Assembly: GCF_022259695.1 (NCBI RefSeq)
Contig: NZ_CP092099.1
Location: forward strand, 356,471-420,470
Direction of reading: 5' to 3'
Source: Flaviramulus sp. BrNp1-15
GTDB taxonomy: Bacteria > Bacteroidota > Bacteroidia > Flavobacteriales > Flavobacteriaceae
DNA length: 64,000 nt
Both the position numbers and the translations under genes were made by a program. The notes beneath the pieces are model-generated. The model was not told where the DNA came from and searched no databases. It saw only the letters and a list, made by a program, of their open reading frames with translations. This document shows, piece by piece, positions 50,675 through 59,489 of this stretch. The number at the start of each line of letters is the position of its first letter. Positions within the stretch are counted from its first letter, which is position 1.

Positions 50675-52873
50675 ATGAGTAAAAAGAAAAAAGGAAAGTC
50701 CAGAAAAAAGGGAATTTCTAACCTAACAAATACAATCTTAAGTATATTAAAAAAAGAGAGAAACAAAACTTTTAACTACAAACAAATTGCTGCTAAACTA
50801 GGCGTAAATGATGCTAGTAGTAGAAATCAAATAATAAAAAAATTACGCGATTTACAAGGAAAACAGGAAATTGAAGAAGTAGAACGTGGTAAATTTAAAG
50901 CTGTTGTTAATACAGAGTATCACATAGGAAAACTAGATTTAGCTGCAAAAGGTAATGGTTATATTATATGTGATGATTTTGATGATGATGTGTTTGTAGC
51001 ATCAAACAATATAAACAAAGCTTTAAATGGTGATGAAGTAGAATTTTATGTTTATAAACGTCGTCACAGAGGTAAATTAGAAGGTGAAATTACTAATATT
51101 ATTAAGCGAGATAAAAGCGAATATGTTGGTGTTATTCAAATTCATGAGAAAAAGAATTTTGCCTTTGTAATAGCAGATAGTAATAAAATGTACAAAGATA
51201 TTTTTGTACCTATTAATAAAACTTTTAATGCAGAAGATGGAGATAAGGTTTTAGTAAAACTAGAAGATTGGCCAGAAAATGCCGATTCTCCTTACGGAAA
51301 AGTAATTCAAGTTCTTGGTAAACCAGGAGACCATAATACAGAGATTCATTCTATTTTAGCAGAATATGGTTTGCCTTATGAATTTCCGCATGACGTTGAA
51401 GAATTTGCAAATAAATTAGATACTTCAATTACTCCAGAAGAAATTGCAAAACGTAGAGATATGCGTAAAGATTTAACCTTTACCATAGACCCAAAAGATG
51501 CTAAAGATTTTGATGATGCTTTATCCTTTAAAGTGTTAGAAAACGGACTTTATGAAATAGGAATTCATATAGCAGATGTATCTCATTATCTTAAAGAAGG
51601 TACTGTTTTAGATGATGAAGCTTACGAGAGAGCAACCTCTGTTTATTTAGTAGATAGAGTGGTGCCAATGCTTCCAGAAGTTTTATCAAATAATGCGTGT
51701 TCTTTACGCCCGCATGAAGAAAAATATACATTTTCTGCAGTGTTTCAAATGAATGATAAATGTGAAATTAAAAACGAATGGTTTGGTAGGACTGTAACTT
51801 ATAGTGATGCACGTTTTGCTTATGAAGAAGCTCAAGCTATTATAGAATCTAAAACTAACGAAATTCCTGCAGTAGTTTCACTATCAGAAAAAACATATAA
51901 AGCAGACCAAGCTATTGCTGATGCTATATTAAAAATGGATGATCTTGCTAAAATTATGCGAAGAAAACGTATGAGCTCTGGTGCTATTTCATTTGATAAA
52001 GTAGAAGTAAAATTCAATTTAGATGAGCATGCAAATCCTGTTGGTGTGTTTTTTAAAACCAGTAAAGATGCTAATAAATTAATTGAAGAATTCATGTTAT
52101 TAGCTAATAGAAAAGTTTCAGAATTTGTGGGTAAAAAAGACCCTAAAAAAACGTTTGTATATCGTGTTCATGATGAACCAGATGATAGTAAACTTGCTAA
52201 TTTACAAGGTATTGTATCTAAATTTGGTTATAAATTAAATTTTAAAGACCGAAAAACAACATCAGCTTCACTTAATAATTTACTTAAAGAAGTTAATGGA
52301 AAAAAAGAACAAAACTTGGTTGATACTTTAGCTATTAGAAGTATGAGTAAAGCAGAATATACTACACATAATATTGGACATTACGGTTTAGCTTTCGATT
52401 ATTATAGTCATTTTACATCTCCAATTAGACGTTATCCAGATGTTATGGCACATCGTTTATTACAACTGTATTTAGATGGTGGAAAATCTGCAAATGAAGA
52501 AGCTTACGAAGAGAAATGCAACCATTCCAGCAACATGGAAAATCTAGCGACAAAAGCAGAAAGAGATTCTATAAAATACATGCAGATTAAATTTATGCAA
52601 GACCATAAAGATGAAGAATTTGTAGGTGTAATTTCTGGGGTAACAGATTGGGGAATTTATGTAGAAATCATTTCAAATAAATGCGAAGGAATGGTGAGTG
52701 TACGTGATATGAAAGACGATCATTATGCTTTCGATCAAGATCAATATGCTATGGTGGGTAGAAATTCTAAAACTATATATCAACTTGGTGATGAAGTTGT
52801 TGTAAAAGTTAAAAACACCGATTTAGTTAAAAAACATCTTGATTTTAACTTAATAGGAAAACATGAAGCTTAA
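50675..52873 (+). CDS. rnr: Ribonuclease R
   Basis: The 732-residue product is a 3'-5' exoribonuclease able to degrade structured RNA. Order of domains: basic N-terminus, winged helix (about 15-75, FNYKQIAAKLGVNDASSRNQIIKKLRDLQ), cold-shock OB folds (about 80-230), RNB catalytic domain with TIDPKDAKDFDDALSFK carrying the metal-binding Asp cluster, YGLAFDYYSHFTSPIRRYPD, and a C-terminal S1 domain (about 645-725, FVGVISGVTDWGIYVEI). Length and motifs are normal. A weak hairpin AAGCT/AGCTT followed by T6 overlaps its stop codon (52866-52890) and may terminate it. Confidence 0.96.
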   Translation: MSKKKKGKSRKKGISNLTNTILSILKKERNKTFNYKQIAAKLGVNDASSRNQIIKKLRDLQGKQEIEEVERGKFKAVVNTEYHIGKLDLAAKGNGYIICDDFDDDVFVASNNINKALNGDEVEFYVYKRRHRGKLEGEITNIIKRDKSEYVGVIQIHEKKNFAFVIADSNKMYKDIFVPINKTFNAEDGDKVLVKLEDWPENADSPYGKVIQVLGKPGDHNTEIHSILAEYGLPYEFPHDVEEFANKLDTSITPEEIAKRRDMRKDLTFTIDPKDAKDFDDALSFKVLENGLYEIGIHIADVSHYLKEGTVLDDEAYERATSVYLVDRVVPMLPEVLSNNACSLRPHEEKYTFSAVFQMNDKCEIKNEWFGRTVTYSDARFAYEEAQAIIESKTNEIPAVVSLSEKTYKADQAIADAILKMDDLAKIMRRKRMSSGAISFDKVEVKFNLDEHANPVGVFFKTSKDANKLIEEFMLLANRKVSEFVGKKDPKKTFVYRVHDEPDDSKLANLQGIVSKFGYKLNFKDRKTTSASLNNLLKEVNGKKEQNLVDTLAIRSMSKAEYTTHNIGHYGLAFDYYSHFTSPIRRYPDVMAHRLLQLYLDGGKSANEEAYEEKCNHSSNMENLATKAERDSIKYMQIKFMQDHKDEEFVGVISGVTDWGIYVEIISNKCEGMVSVRDMKDDHYAFDQDQYAMVGRNSKTIYQLGDEVVVKVKNTDLVKKHLDFNLIGKHEA

Positions 52874-52938
52874 TAAAAAATAGCTTTTTTAGTTGTAACA
52901 TCTTTATATAAACTTATACTAACAGTAAATTTTTAAAT

Positions 52939-53232
52939 ATGATTTTAACAACAACAAATTCTATAGAAGGTCATACAATTCAAGATTATTTAGGTATTGT
53001 TACAGGTGTATCTAGTAATATGAAAACCTCTTTTTCTTTTAAAACAGAGAAAAATAATACCCTGTATGAAGAATTTATTAATAAAGTTAAAGAAGAAGCT
53101 TTTCAAAGCTTAAAAGCTAATGCTACAAAATTAAATGCAAATGCTGTTGTAGGTATAAAATTAGATATAGAAACTTCTTCTGGTTCTTATTTTTTTGTTT
53201 CTATTACAGGAACCGCAGTAAAAGTTGTTTAA
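52939..53232 (+). CDS. YbjQ/UPF0145-family protein
   Basis: The 97-residue product matches the YbjQ family in length and in GHTIQDYLGIVTGVS, AFQSLKANATKLNANAVVGIKLD and a C-terminal SITGTAVKV. The family is sometimes called heavy-metal-binding but has no established function. It is a small soluble beta/alpha protein. It lies 65 bp after rnr and 76 bp before the GIN-domain gene, both on the same strand. Confidence 0.87.
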   Translation: MILTTTNSIEGHTIQDYLGIVTGVSSNMKTSFSFKTEKNNTLYEEFINKVKEEAFQSLKANATKLNANAVVGIKLDIETSSGSYFFVSITGTAVKVV

Positions 53233-53308
53233 TGTTTTCTTAAATTTTCAAGCAATGGAATAATTCTTGATAACTTTACGTTTAATAGTTAATAAACCAA
53301 ACAAACAC

Positions 53309-53983
53309 ATGAAAACATTAGCAAAACTTATTGTTCTTTTAATAACTACTACGTTATTCGCTCAAGACCCAATAGAAAAAACAATTGGAGAATTTAGTGA
53401 ACTAAAAGTTTATGATTTAATTGAAGTTGAATTAGTAAAATCGAAAGAAAATAAAGTTATTATAACTGGAGAAAATACTAAAGATGTTATTGTAAATAAC
53501 AAAAACGGAAAACTCAAAATAAAAATGAGTTTAGAAGAACTTTTTGATGGTAATAAAACAAAAGTGATACTTCATTATACTTCATTAGATATCATTGATG
53601 TTAACGAAGGCTCTAAAGTACACTCAAAAGATAAAATAAAACAATTCGAAATAGATTTAAAAGCACAAGAAGGTGCTTCTATATATATTCCTATTAACGT
53701 TACGTATACTAATATTAAAGCGGTTACAGGCGGAATTATAGAAACTACAGGTAAATCTAAAAGTCAAGATATATCGTTATTAACTGGTGGAATTTATAAA
53801 GGGAGTGAGTTAAAAACCGAAAAAACCGAAGTAACTATTAAAGCAGCTGGTGAAGCATATGTTAATGCTTCAAAATTAGTAGATATAAAAATTAGAGCAG
53901 GAGGCGATGTATTTATTTATGGAGATCCAGAAACAGTAAACGAAAGTAGAGTTTTTGGTGGTCGAGTAAAACGTATGGATTAA
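53309..53983 (+). CDS. Secreted GIN-domain (DUF2807) protein
   Basis: The product is 224 residues from ATG 53309, with signal peptide MKTLAKLIVLLITTTLFAQ. The frame is open to 53267, but that adds 14 residues before an otherwise perfect signal, and a TAACTTTA promoter-like box lies inside that extension. The body is a right-handed beta-helix-like DUF2807 domain with typical FSELKVYDLIEVELVKSKENK, ISLLTGGIYKGSELKTEK and IKIRAGGDVFIYGDPE. Such proteins lie in the periplasm or outer membrane; function unknown. The palindromic terminator at 54010 follows. Confidence 0.85.
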   Translation: MKTLAKLIVLLITTTLFAQDPIEKTIGEFSELKVYDLIEVELVKSKENKVIITGENTKDVIVNNKNGKLKIKMSLEELFDGNKTKVILHYTSLDIIDVNEGSKVHSKDKIKQFEIDLKAQEGASIYIPINVTYTNIKAVTGGIIETTGKSKSQDISLLTGGIYKGSELKTEKTEVTIKAAGEAYVNASKLVDIKIRAGGDVFIYGDPETVNESRVFGGRVKRMD

Positions 53984-54009
53984 TAAATATTTTAATTAAA
54001 AATATATTG

Positions 54010-54035
54010 AAGCCTGTAATTTATTACAGGCTTTT
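54010..54035 (+). terminator. Intrinsic terminator after the GIN-domain gene
   Basis: AAGCCTGTAA and TTACAGGCTT form a perfect 10-bp stem with a 4-nt loop, followed by TTCT. Confidence 0.8.
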
Positions 54036-54098
54036 CTATTTATATAAGTATAAAAGCAGTAAAATATTTCTTTACTTTGTGTAAATCTTCTCTTTTTT

Positions 54099-54794
54099 AT
54101 GTTTGATGATATTATAAGAGCAATTCCTTTTGGTATTATTTTGGCCTTTACAATAGGTCCGGTTTTTTTTGTTCTTCTTGAAACAAGTGCTACAAAAGGG
54201 TTTAAAAGCGCCCTTATATTTGATGGAGGTGTTATACTAGCAGATATTCTTTTTATTATAGTTGCTTTTTTTAGTACTAACAAATTACTGGAAAAAATTA
54301 AAGATGACCCTAGTTTTTTAATCTTTGGAGGCGTTCTTTTAATTGCTTACGGAATCATTTCATTTATAAAAACATCAAAATCATTTCGAGATATTGTTAG
54401 AGAATACCATAAAATTGAAATAAGAAAAGGCTACGGAAAATTATTTTTAAAAGGTTTCTTACTTAATTTTATAAATATTGGTGTTTTAATAGGTTGGGTA
54501 GCTTTTATAGTTTTAGCTAATTCTTTAACCAGTTCTAGTAATGGAGTTATTGTATTTTTAAGTACTATTTTGGTTGTTTATTTATTAGTAGACCTAGTTA
54601 AAATAGCTGTTGCAAAGAAATTAAAAAATAAATTAACACCCCGACTTATTTTTAAAACCAAAAAGATTGTAGCTTTAGTAATATTAGGTTTTGGTGTTTT
54701 ACTTTTTGTACAAGGTTTTTTCCCAGAAGAAAAAGAACTTATAAAGGAAAAATTAGAGCAAATTAATCCTATAAACAAAAAGCTTCCAGAATAA
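54099..54794 (+). CDS. LysE-family amino-acid exporter
   Basis: The 231-residue product has five or six membrane helices with the LysE signature IRAIPFGIILAFTIGPVFFVLLETSATKGFKSAL, followed by GGVILADILFIIVAFFSTN and GYGKLFLKGFLLNFINIGVLIGWVAF. LysE transporters export amino acids such as lysine or threonine by proton exchange; substrate not assignable. The last codons coincide with a hairpin terminator (54777-54809), so the stop codon is inside the stem. Confidence 0.9.
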   Translation: MFDDIIRAIPFGIILAFTIGPVFFVLLETSATKGFKSALIFDGGVILADILFIIVAFFSTNKLLEKIKDDPSFLIFGGVLLIAYGIISFIKTSKSFRDIVREYHKIEIRKGYGKLFLKGFLLNFINIGVLIGWVAFIVLANSLTSSSNGVIVFLSTILVVYLLVDLVKIAVAKKLKNKLTPRLIFKTKKIVALVILGFGVLLFVQGFFPEEKELIKEKLEQINPINKKLPE

Positions 54795-54809
54795 CTGAAA
54801 GCTTTTTTT
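54777..54809. terminator. Bidirectional terminator between lysE-like gene and tRNA-Cys
   Basis: AAAGCTT-C-CAG pairs with CTG-A-AAGCTTT around AATAA, with T7 on the plus strand and a T-rich end on the minus strand. It serves the LysE-family gene on one side and tRNA-Cys on the other. The hairpin overlaps the last codons of the CDS. Confidence 0.8.
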
Positions 54810-54810
54810 G

Positions 54811-54881
54811 AGGCGTCAAGCGGATTCGAACCGCTGTAGAAGGTTTTGCAGACCTCTGCCTAGCCACTCGGCCATGACGCC
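54811..54881 (-). tRNA. tRNA-Cys (GCA)
   Basis: A 71-nt cloverleaf on the minus strand: acceptor GGCGTCA/TGACGCC with discriminator T (U73, normal for Cys), D-arm GGCCGAGTGGCTAGGC, anticodon loop TCTGCAAAA with GCA, T-arm GCGGTTCGAATCCGC. CCA is not encoded. Confidence 0.95.
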
Positions 54882-54893
54882 ATAATTGGACTG

Positions 54894-54901
54894 CAAATGT
54901 A
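54894..54901 (-). promoter_or_regulatory. -7 promoter box for tRNA-Cys
   Basis: TACATTTG on the minus strand, 12 bp before the mature 5' end, which puts transcription start a few bases upstream of the tRNA. Confidence 0.6.
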
Positions 54902-54931
54902 AAAAAAAATAAGAGTTTTTTATACTTAAAA

Positions 54932-55294
54932 CTACTTTTTACGCTTATCAGTCATTTTTATTGTTACTCGCGCAACATCGCCACCTATAGGAGGGTTTAG
55001 TTTACTTACCCAAACGGTCGCTTTTTTTACTAATTTATCTTCGTTAAAAATCCGGTCTAATATACGTCTTGCAACAGTTTCTAAAAGGTGAGAAGCTATA
55101 TCCATTTCTTCCTTAATAACTCGGTTTAAAAACACATAATCAACAGTATCACTTAAACTATCTGTTTTTGCAGAGTTTTGTAAATCTGCCTTAACTTCTA
55201 AATCTACGCGATAATCACTTCCAATTTTAGTTTCTTCTTTTAAGCAACCATGATAAGCAAATACGCGTATGTTTTCAACTTTTATAATTCCCAT
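54932..55294 (-). CDS. folB: Dihydroneopterin aldolase
   Basis: The 120-residue product cleaves dihydroneopterin to 6-hydroxymethyl-dihydropterin in folate synthesis. IIKVENIRVFAYHGCLKEETKIGSDYRVDLEV carries the catalytic Glu/His neighbourhood, YVFLNRVIKEEM and SHLLETVARRILDRIF the substrate-binding Glu, and KLNPPIGGDVARVTIKM the C-terminal Lys region. Length is normal. Its start overlaps the stop of the zinc-ribbon gene by one base, so both are co-transcribed. Confidence 0.93.
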   Translation of the reverse strand: MGIIKVENIRVFAYHGCLKEETKIGSDYRVDLEVKADLQNSAKTDSLSDTVDYVFLNRVIKEEMDIASHLLETVARRILDRIFNEDKLVKKATVWVSKLNPPIGGDVARVTIKMTDKRKK

Positions 55295-55503
55295 TAGCTT
55301 GTAAATAAATCAAAAATATTACTTATTGCGCTTGTTTTAGCTTTATAAAACTCTGTATAAGTACAATTAGAACAAGTTACAGAAGTAAACTTTTTGTTTT
55401 GTACATCAAAAATTTTTGATAATGTTCCTCCTGTTGCTCTCATTTCACTTAGTTCATATTCTAAATTACCACATTTTGGACATTTATAGTTTGCGTTTTT
55501 CAT
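55294..55503 (-). CDS. Small zinc-ribbon protein
   Basis: The 69-residue product has two C-x2-C knuckles (C8/C11 in YKCPKCGNLEYE and C44/C47 in VTCSNCTYTEFYK), the ribbon pattern of small nucleic-acid-binding zinc-ribbon proteins. The region MRATGGTLSKIFDVQNKKF between the knuckles is typical of the zinc-ribbon_13-like group. Function unknown. It precedes folB with a one-base overlap, so the two share a transcript; no link in function is evident. Confidence 0.82.
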   Translation of the reverse strand: MKNANYKCPKCGNLEYELSEMRATGGTLSKIFDVQNKKFTSVTCSNCTYTEFYKAKTSAISNIFDLFTS

Positions 55504-55605
55504 TTTAAATTGGATTTAGTTAAAAGGTTTAAAACTATAAGTAATCAATAATTAAAATTTGTTACGCTTCTTAAACATATTGGGCTAAAATAACTTGAAT
55601 TTATG

Positions 55606-55613
55606 TAATTTTG
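55606..55613 (+). promoter_or_regulatory. -7 promoter box for glnS
   Basis: TAATTTTG, 30 bp before the glnS ATG at 55644. Confidence 0.6.
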
Positions 55614-55643
55614 AAGCTTATTTAGTTGAAATAAAATTCAAAC

Positions 55644-57650
55644 ATGTCTGAAGAAAGAAAATCACTCAATTTTATTGAGCAAATTATAGAAGAGGATTTA
55701 GCTAATGGGATGTCTAAAAACGATTTACGTTTTCGTTTTCCGCCAGAACCCAATGGATATCTTCATATTGGTCATACTAAAGCTATAGGTATTAGTTTTG
55801 GACTTGGTGAATATTACAACGCACCAGTTAACTTAAGGTTTGATGATACTAACCCTGTAAAAGAAGAGCAGGAATATGTTGATGCTATAAAAGAAGACGT
55901 GGCTTGGTTAGGTTACAAATGGGCTAACGAATTATATTCTTCAGATTATTTTCAGCAATTATACGATTGGGCTATTTTATTAATCAAAGAAGGAAAAGCG
56001 TATGTAGATTCTCAGTCTAGTGAAGCTATGGCTGAACAAAAAGGAACTCCCACACAACCGGGTGTAGATGGTCCTTATCGTAATCGATCCATAGAAGAAA
56101 ATTTAGACCTATTCGAACGTATGAAAAATGGCGAGTTTGAAGAAGGAGAACACATTTTGCGAGCTAAAATAGACATGCAACATCCTAATATGTTAATGCG
56201 TGACCCTATAATGTATCGTATTCTTAAAAAACACCACCATAGAACAGGTAACGATTGGTGTATATATCCAATGTACGACTGGACACATGGAGAAAGTGAC
56301 TATATAGAACAAATATCACATAGTTTATGTTCTCTTGAATTTAAGCCTCATAGAGAGCTTTACGATTGGTTTAAGGAGCAAGTGTATGATTATAGCAAAA
56401 ACACCTATCCAATGCTTCCTAAGCAACGTGAGTTTGCACGATTAAACCTTAGTTATACTATTATGAGCAAGCGAAAGTTGCTTAAACTGGTAGAAGATGG
56501 TATTGTAAAAGGATGGGATGATCCTAGAATGCCTACTATTTCAGGTTTACGTCGTCGAGGTTATACGCCAAATTCAATCAGGCAATTTATAGAAAAAGTG
56601 GGTGTTGCTAAACGTGAAAATGTTATTGATGTAGCGCTTTTAGAGTTCTGTGTTCGTGAAGATTTAAACAAAATCGCACCACGTGTTATGGCTGTTTTAA
56701 ATCCGTTAAAAGTAGTTATTACAAATTATCCTGAAGGAAAAGAAGAGTGGCTTGAAGCGGAAAACAACCCTGAAGATGAAAGCGCTGGTTTTAGAAAAGT
56801 ACCTTTTTCAAGAGAATTATATATTGAAAAAGAAGACTTTAAGGAAGAAGCAAGCAACAAGTTTTTTAGATTGAAATTAGGTGGCGAAGTCAGATTAAAA
56901 AATGCTTATATTATTAAAGCTGAAAGTGTTGTAAAAGATGCAGCAGGAAATATTAAAGAAGTACATTGTACGTATTCTGAAGATACCTCAAAAAAAGTAA
57001 AAGGCACATTACATTGGGTTTCTATTAAACATGCAGTAAAAGCTGAAGTTAGAGAATATGATAGATTATTTATGGACGAAGCTCCAGATAGTTATCAAGA
57101 TAAAGACTTTATGGAATTTATTAACCCAAACTCATTAAAAATTATTGATGCTTTTGTAGAGCCTAGTTTAAAAGAAGCTAAAATAGGTGATAGGTTTCAA
57201 TTTCAGAGATTAGGTTATTTTAATGTTGATAATGATTCTAAACCAGAAGCTTTAGTATTTAATAAAACGGTTGGTTTACGAGATAGTTGGGCAAAACAAA
57301 AACCTAAACCACAACAACAAAATCAACAAAATCACAGTAAACCACAACAAACAAGAAAAGCCATAAATGTTATTCAACAATTAGGTAAAAAGTATACTAA
57401 TTATCCAGAAGAAAAGCAGGTTAAGGTTAAAGCTGAAATTTTGGAATTAGCTAAAGAGGTTACTTATGAAGAATTAGAACCAATGTTTAATACCGCAGCA
57501 AAAAAAGTAGGCACTCGTATTGCTGCTATGTTGATTTTAAAAGTTAAATTACAAGAAGGGTTAGAGAAAAATGAAGCAATTTCTGAATTTATAGACAAGG
57601 CTATAAATGATAAAAATGAGTTGTTAGTTGCTGAAGCTCTAAGTATTTAA
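55644..57650 (+). CDS. glnS: Glutaminyl-tRNA synthetase with C-terminal extension
   Basis: The 668-residue class I synthetase has the HIGH motif in PPEPNGYLHIGHTKAI and the KMSKS-type motif in IMSKRKLL, DWTHGESDYIEQISHSLCSLEF and a two-barrel anticodon-binding part (about 335-560). Canonical GlnRS ends near residue 555; here about 115 residues follow, beginning with a Gln/Lys/Pro-rich linker (PKPQQQNQQNHSKPQQTRK) and then a helical domain (VIQQLGKKYTNYPEEKQVKV to the end). This may be a YqeY-like tRNA-binding appendix as in some bacteria, but I cannot confirm the fold. gltX is present in the same window at 61-62.7 kb. Confidence 0.93.
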   Translation: MSEERKSLNFIEQIIEEDLANGMSKNDLRFRFPPEPNGYLHIGHTKAIGISFGLGEYYNAPVNLRFDDTNPVKEEQEYVDAIKEDVAWLGYKWANELYSSDYFQQLYDWAILLIKEGKAYVDSQSSEAMAEQKGTPTQPGVDGPYRNRSIEENLDLFERMKNGEFEEGEHILRAKIDMQHPNMLMRDPIMYRILKKHHHRTGNDWCIYPMYDWTHGESDYIEQISHSLCSLEFKPHRELYDWFKEQVYDYSKNTYPMLPKQREFARLNLSYTIMSKRKLLKLVEDGIVKGWDDPRMPTISGLRRRGYTPNSIRQFIEKVGVAKRENVIDVALLEFCVREDLNKIAPRVMAVLNPLKVVITNYPEGKEEWLEAENNPEDESAGFRKVPFSRELYIEKEDFKEEASNKFFRLKLGGEVRLKNAYIIKAESVVKDAAGNIKEVHCTYSEDTSKKVKGTLHWVSIKHAVKAEVREYDRLFMDEAPDSYQDKDFMEFINPNSLKIIDAFVEPSLKEAKIGDRFQFQRLGYFNVDNDSKPEALVFNKTVGLRDSWAKQKPKPQQQNQQNHSKPQQTRKAINVIQQLGKKYTNYPEEKQVKVKAEILELAKEVTYEELEPMFNTAAKKVGTRIAAMLILKVKLQEGLEKNEAISEFIDKAINDKNELLVAEALSI

Positions 57651-57728
57651 AAGTTAGTTAGTGTTAAAAATAAAGAAGTAAATATAATTTTAGCTATATT
57701 TAACTACTAACTATAAACTAATTAAATT

Positions 57729-58214
57729 ATGGATTTTTTAAACCCTATTGCAATGATTGTTGCCGCTGTTTCGGCATTAGTTGTTGGATTTATTTGGTAC
57801 AACCCAAAAGTTTTTGGAAATGCTTGGATGAAAGCTGCAGGTATGACCGAAGAACAAATTAAAGGAGGAAACATGGCTAAAATATTTGGTTTAGCATTAC
57901 TCTTTGCTTTTTTATTATCTACTGCACTTCCTGGAATAGTAATCCATCAAATGGGTGTTTTTAGCCTTGTAGGAGGAGACCCATCAACTGCATTACCTTC
58001 CTATGATGCATTAATGGCTGATTATGGAGATGCCTTTAGAACCTATAAACATGGTGCACTACATGGTGTTTTAGCAGGAATTTTTATAGCATTGCCAATT
58101 CTTGGAACAAATGCTTTGTTTGAAAGAAAAAGTGCAAAGTATATTTTCATTAACGCGGGTTATTGGATTGTTACACTTGGTGTAATGGGTGCTATAATTT
58201 GCGGATGGAAATAA
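57729..58214 (+). CDS. DUF1761 membrane protein
   Basis: The 161-residue product has four membrane helices (about 8-26, 51-69, 115-133, 140-158). PIAMIVAAVSALVVGFIWYNPKVFGNAWMKAAGM and the later KYIFINAGYWIVTLGVMGAIICGW match the DUF1761 pattern. Function unknown. A promoter-like TATATTTA lies 30 bp upstream, and a perfect terminator follows at 58242. Confidence 0.85.
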   Translation: MDFLNPIAMIVAAVSALVVGFIWYNPKVFGNAWMKAAGMTEEQIKGGNMAKIFGLALLFAFLLSTALPGIVIHQMGVFSLVGGDPSTALPSYDALMADYGDAFRTYKHGALHGVLAGIFIALPILGTNALFERKSAKYIFINAGYWIVTLGVMGAIICGWK

Positions 58215-58241
58215 CCTTTTTTGTAAAGTTTTAATAAATAC

Positions 58242-58272
58242 AAAGACTGAGAAGTGTATTTTCAGTCTTTTT
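58242..58272 (+). terminator. Intrinsic terminator after the DUF1761 gene
   Basis: AAAGACTGA pairs with TCAGTCTTT across an 11-nt loop and continues with TTTC. It overlaps the first ATG of the next open frame at 58254. Confidence 0.75.
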
Positions 58273-58280
58273 CTTTTGTA

Positions 58281-59438
58281 TTGATACACTATAAAATTTA
58301 TAACACATATAAAAATCTTCCAGAAAACTGGAATGATCTGGTGCAACATGATGTGTTTCTACAATCACAATATTTACAAGCTTTAGAAGACGCTTCTCCA
58401 GAGAATATTCAGTTGTTTTATGTAGGTGTTTTTAAGAATAAGGTTTTAACTGGTGTTGCCATTATACAACGGGTACAACTTTATTTAAAAGACATGTTTA
58501 GAGACACTAAGGTTTCTTGTGTAAAAACATACTTTCAAGACTTAGTATCAAAAGTATTAAAAGGAAATATTTTAGTAGTTGGAAACCTTACACACACAGG
58601 ACAACACGGATTGTTTTTTTTAAAAGACGAACTAACACAAACTCAATTTTTTGAAGCCATTTTTTCCGCGTTAAGCGATATAAAAGAAACGATTAAAACA
58701 AATCAAAATAAAAAAATTAGAGCTGTTTCTTTAAAAGATTTTTTTGTAAATGATTCTATACACAATAACAAAAGTGTTTTTGATTCAGCAAAATTAAACA
58801 AGGTTTTTGTGCAACCGAATATGATACTTGATATTAAACCAGAATGGTCAAATATTCAAGATTATACAACGAGTTTAACTAAGAAATATAGAGATCGCTA
58901 CAAGCGTGCAAGAAAAAAACTTAATTCTATAAAACCTGTTGAATTAAGTCTTGAAGACATTGAAAAACATAACGAAGAGTTACACGAACTTTATATGAAT
59001 GTATCTAACAATGCTAAGTTTAACACCTTTTTATTGCCTAAAAATCATTTTTATAGCTTAAAGCAGCTCTTGGGAGAAAACTTTAAAGTTTTTGGCTATT
59101 ACTTAAAAGACTCTCTAGTTGGTTTTTATACCTTAATTTTAAATAACAAAGCTGTAGAAACTTATTTTTTAGGATACGATTGCGAGCACCAATACCCAAA
59201 CCAATTGTATTTAAACATGCTTTATGATATGTTAGAATTTGGTATTAAAAATAAGTTTAAAACTATTGTTTATGCCAGAACAGCTATGGAAATTAAGAGT
59301 TCGGTTGGGGCAGAGGCAAAACCTATGGTTGTATATTTAAAACATACTAATAGTTTCTTAAATGCTATTTTTAAGCAAATATTTAAACTTATGAATCCGT
59401 CACAGAATTGGGAAGAACGACATCCTTTTAAAACATAA
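58281..59438 (+). CDS. GNAT-fold (FemAB-like) acyltransferase family protein
   Basis: The product is 385 residues from TTG 58281, giving MIHYKIYNTYKNLPENWNDL. The frame is open to an ATG at 58254, but that ATG is inside the terminator hairpin of the preceding gene, so I reject it. The body has a duplicated GNAT-like layout: N-terminal part with FLQSQYLQALEDASPENIQLFYVGV, C-terminal part with SLTKKYRDRYKRARKKLNSIKP, LHELYMNVSNNAKF, LVGFYTLILNNKAVETYFLGYDCEHQYP and LNMLYDMLEFGIKNKFKTIVYAR. It probably transfers an acyl or aminoacyl group to an envelope precursor, but the substrate is unknown. It ends in a strong terminator. Confidence 0.75.
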   Translation: MIHYKIYNTYKNLPENWNDLVQHDVFLQSQYLQALEDASPENIQLFYVGVFKNKVLTGVAIIQRVQLYLKDMFRDTKVSCVKTYFQDLVSKVLKGNILVVGNLTHTGQHGLFFLKDELTQTQFFEAIFSALSDIKETIKTNQNKKIRAVSLKDFFVNDSIHNNKSVFDSAKLNKVFVQPNMILDIKPEWSNIQDYTTSLTKKYRDRYKRARKKLNSIKPVELSLEDIEKHNEELHELYMNVSNNAKFNTFLLPKNHFYSLKQLLGENFKVFGYYLKDSLVGFYTLILNNKAVETYFLGYDCEHQYPNQLYLNMLYDMLEFGIKNKFKTIVYARTAMEIKSSVGAEAKPMVVYLKHTNSFLNAIFKQIFKLMNPSQNWEERHPFKT

Positions 59439-59467
59439 AAAAACCCTGAAAGTACTTCAGGGTTTTT
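59437..59467 (+). terminator. Intrinsic terminator between convergent genes
   Basis: AAAAACCCTGAA and TTCAGGGTTTTT are perfect arms around AGTAC, with a T-run at 59463-59467 (plus strand) and an A-run mirrored for the minus-strand SPFH gene, so it can act both ways. Confidence 0.85.
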
Positions 59468-59489
59468 AATTTATCAATATTTTAATAAG

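Noticed and set aside
57298-57360. CAA-rich stretch as a microsatellite
   Set aside because: It is the in-frame Gln-rich linker of GlnRS; no evidence of slippage.
58254-58280. ATG start of the FemAB-like gene at 58254
   Set aside because: It lies inside the terminator hairpin of the preceding gene; the TTG at 58281 gives an N-terminus consistent with the fold.
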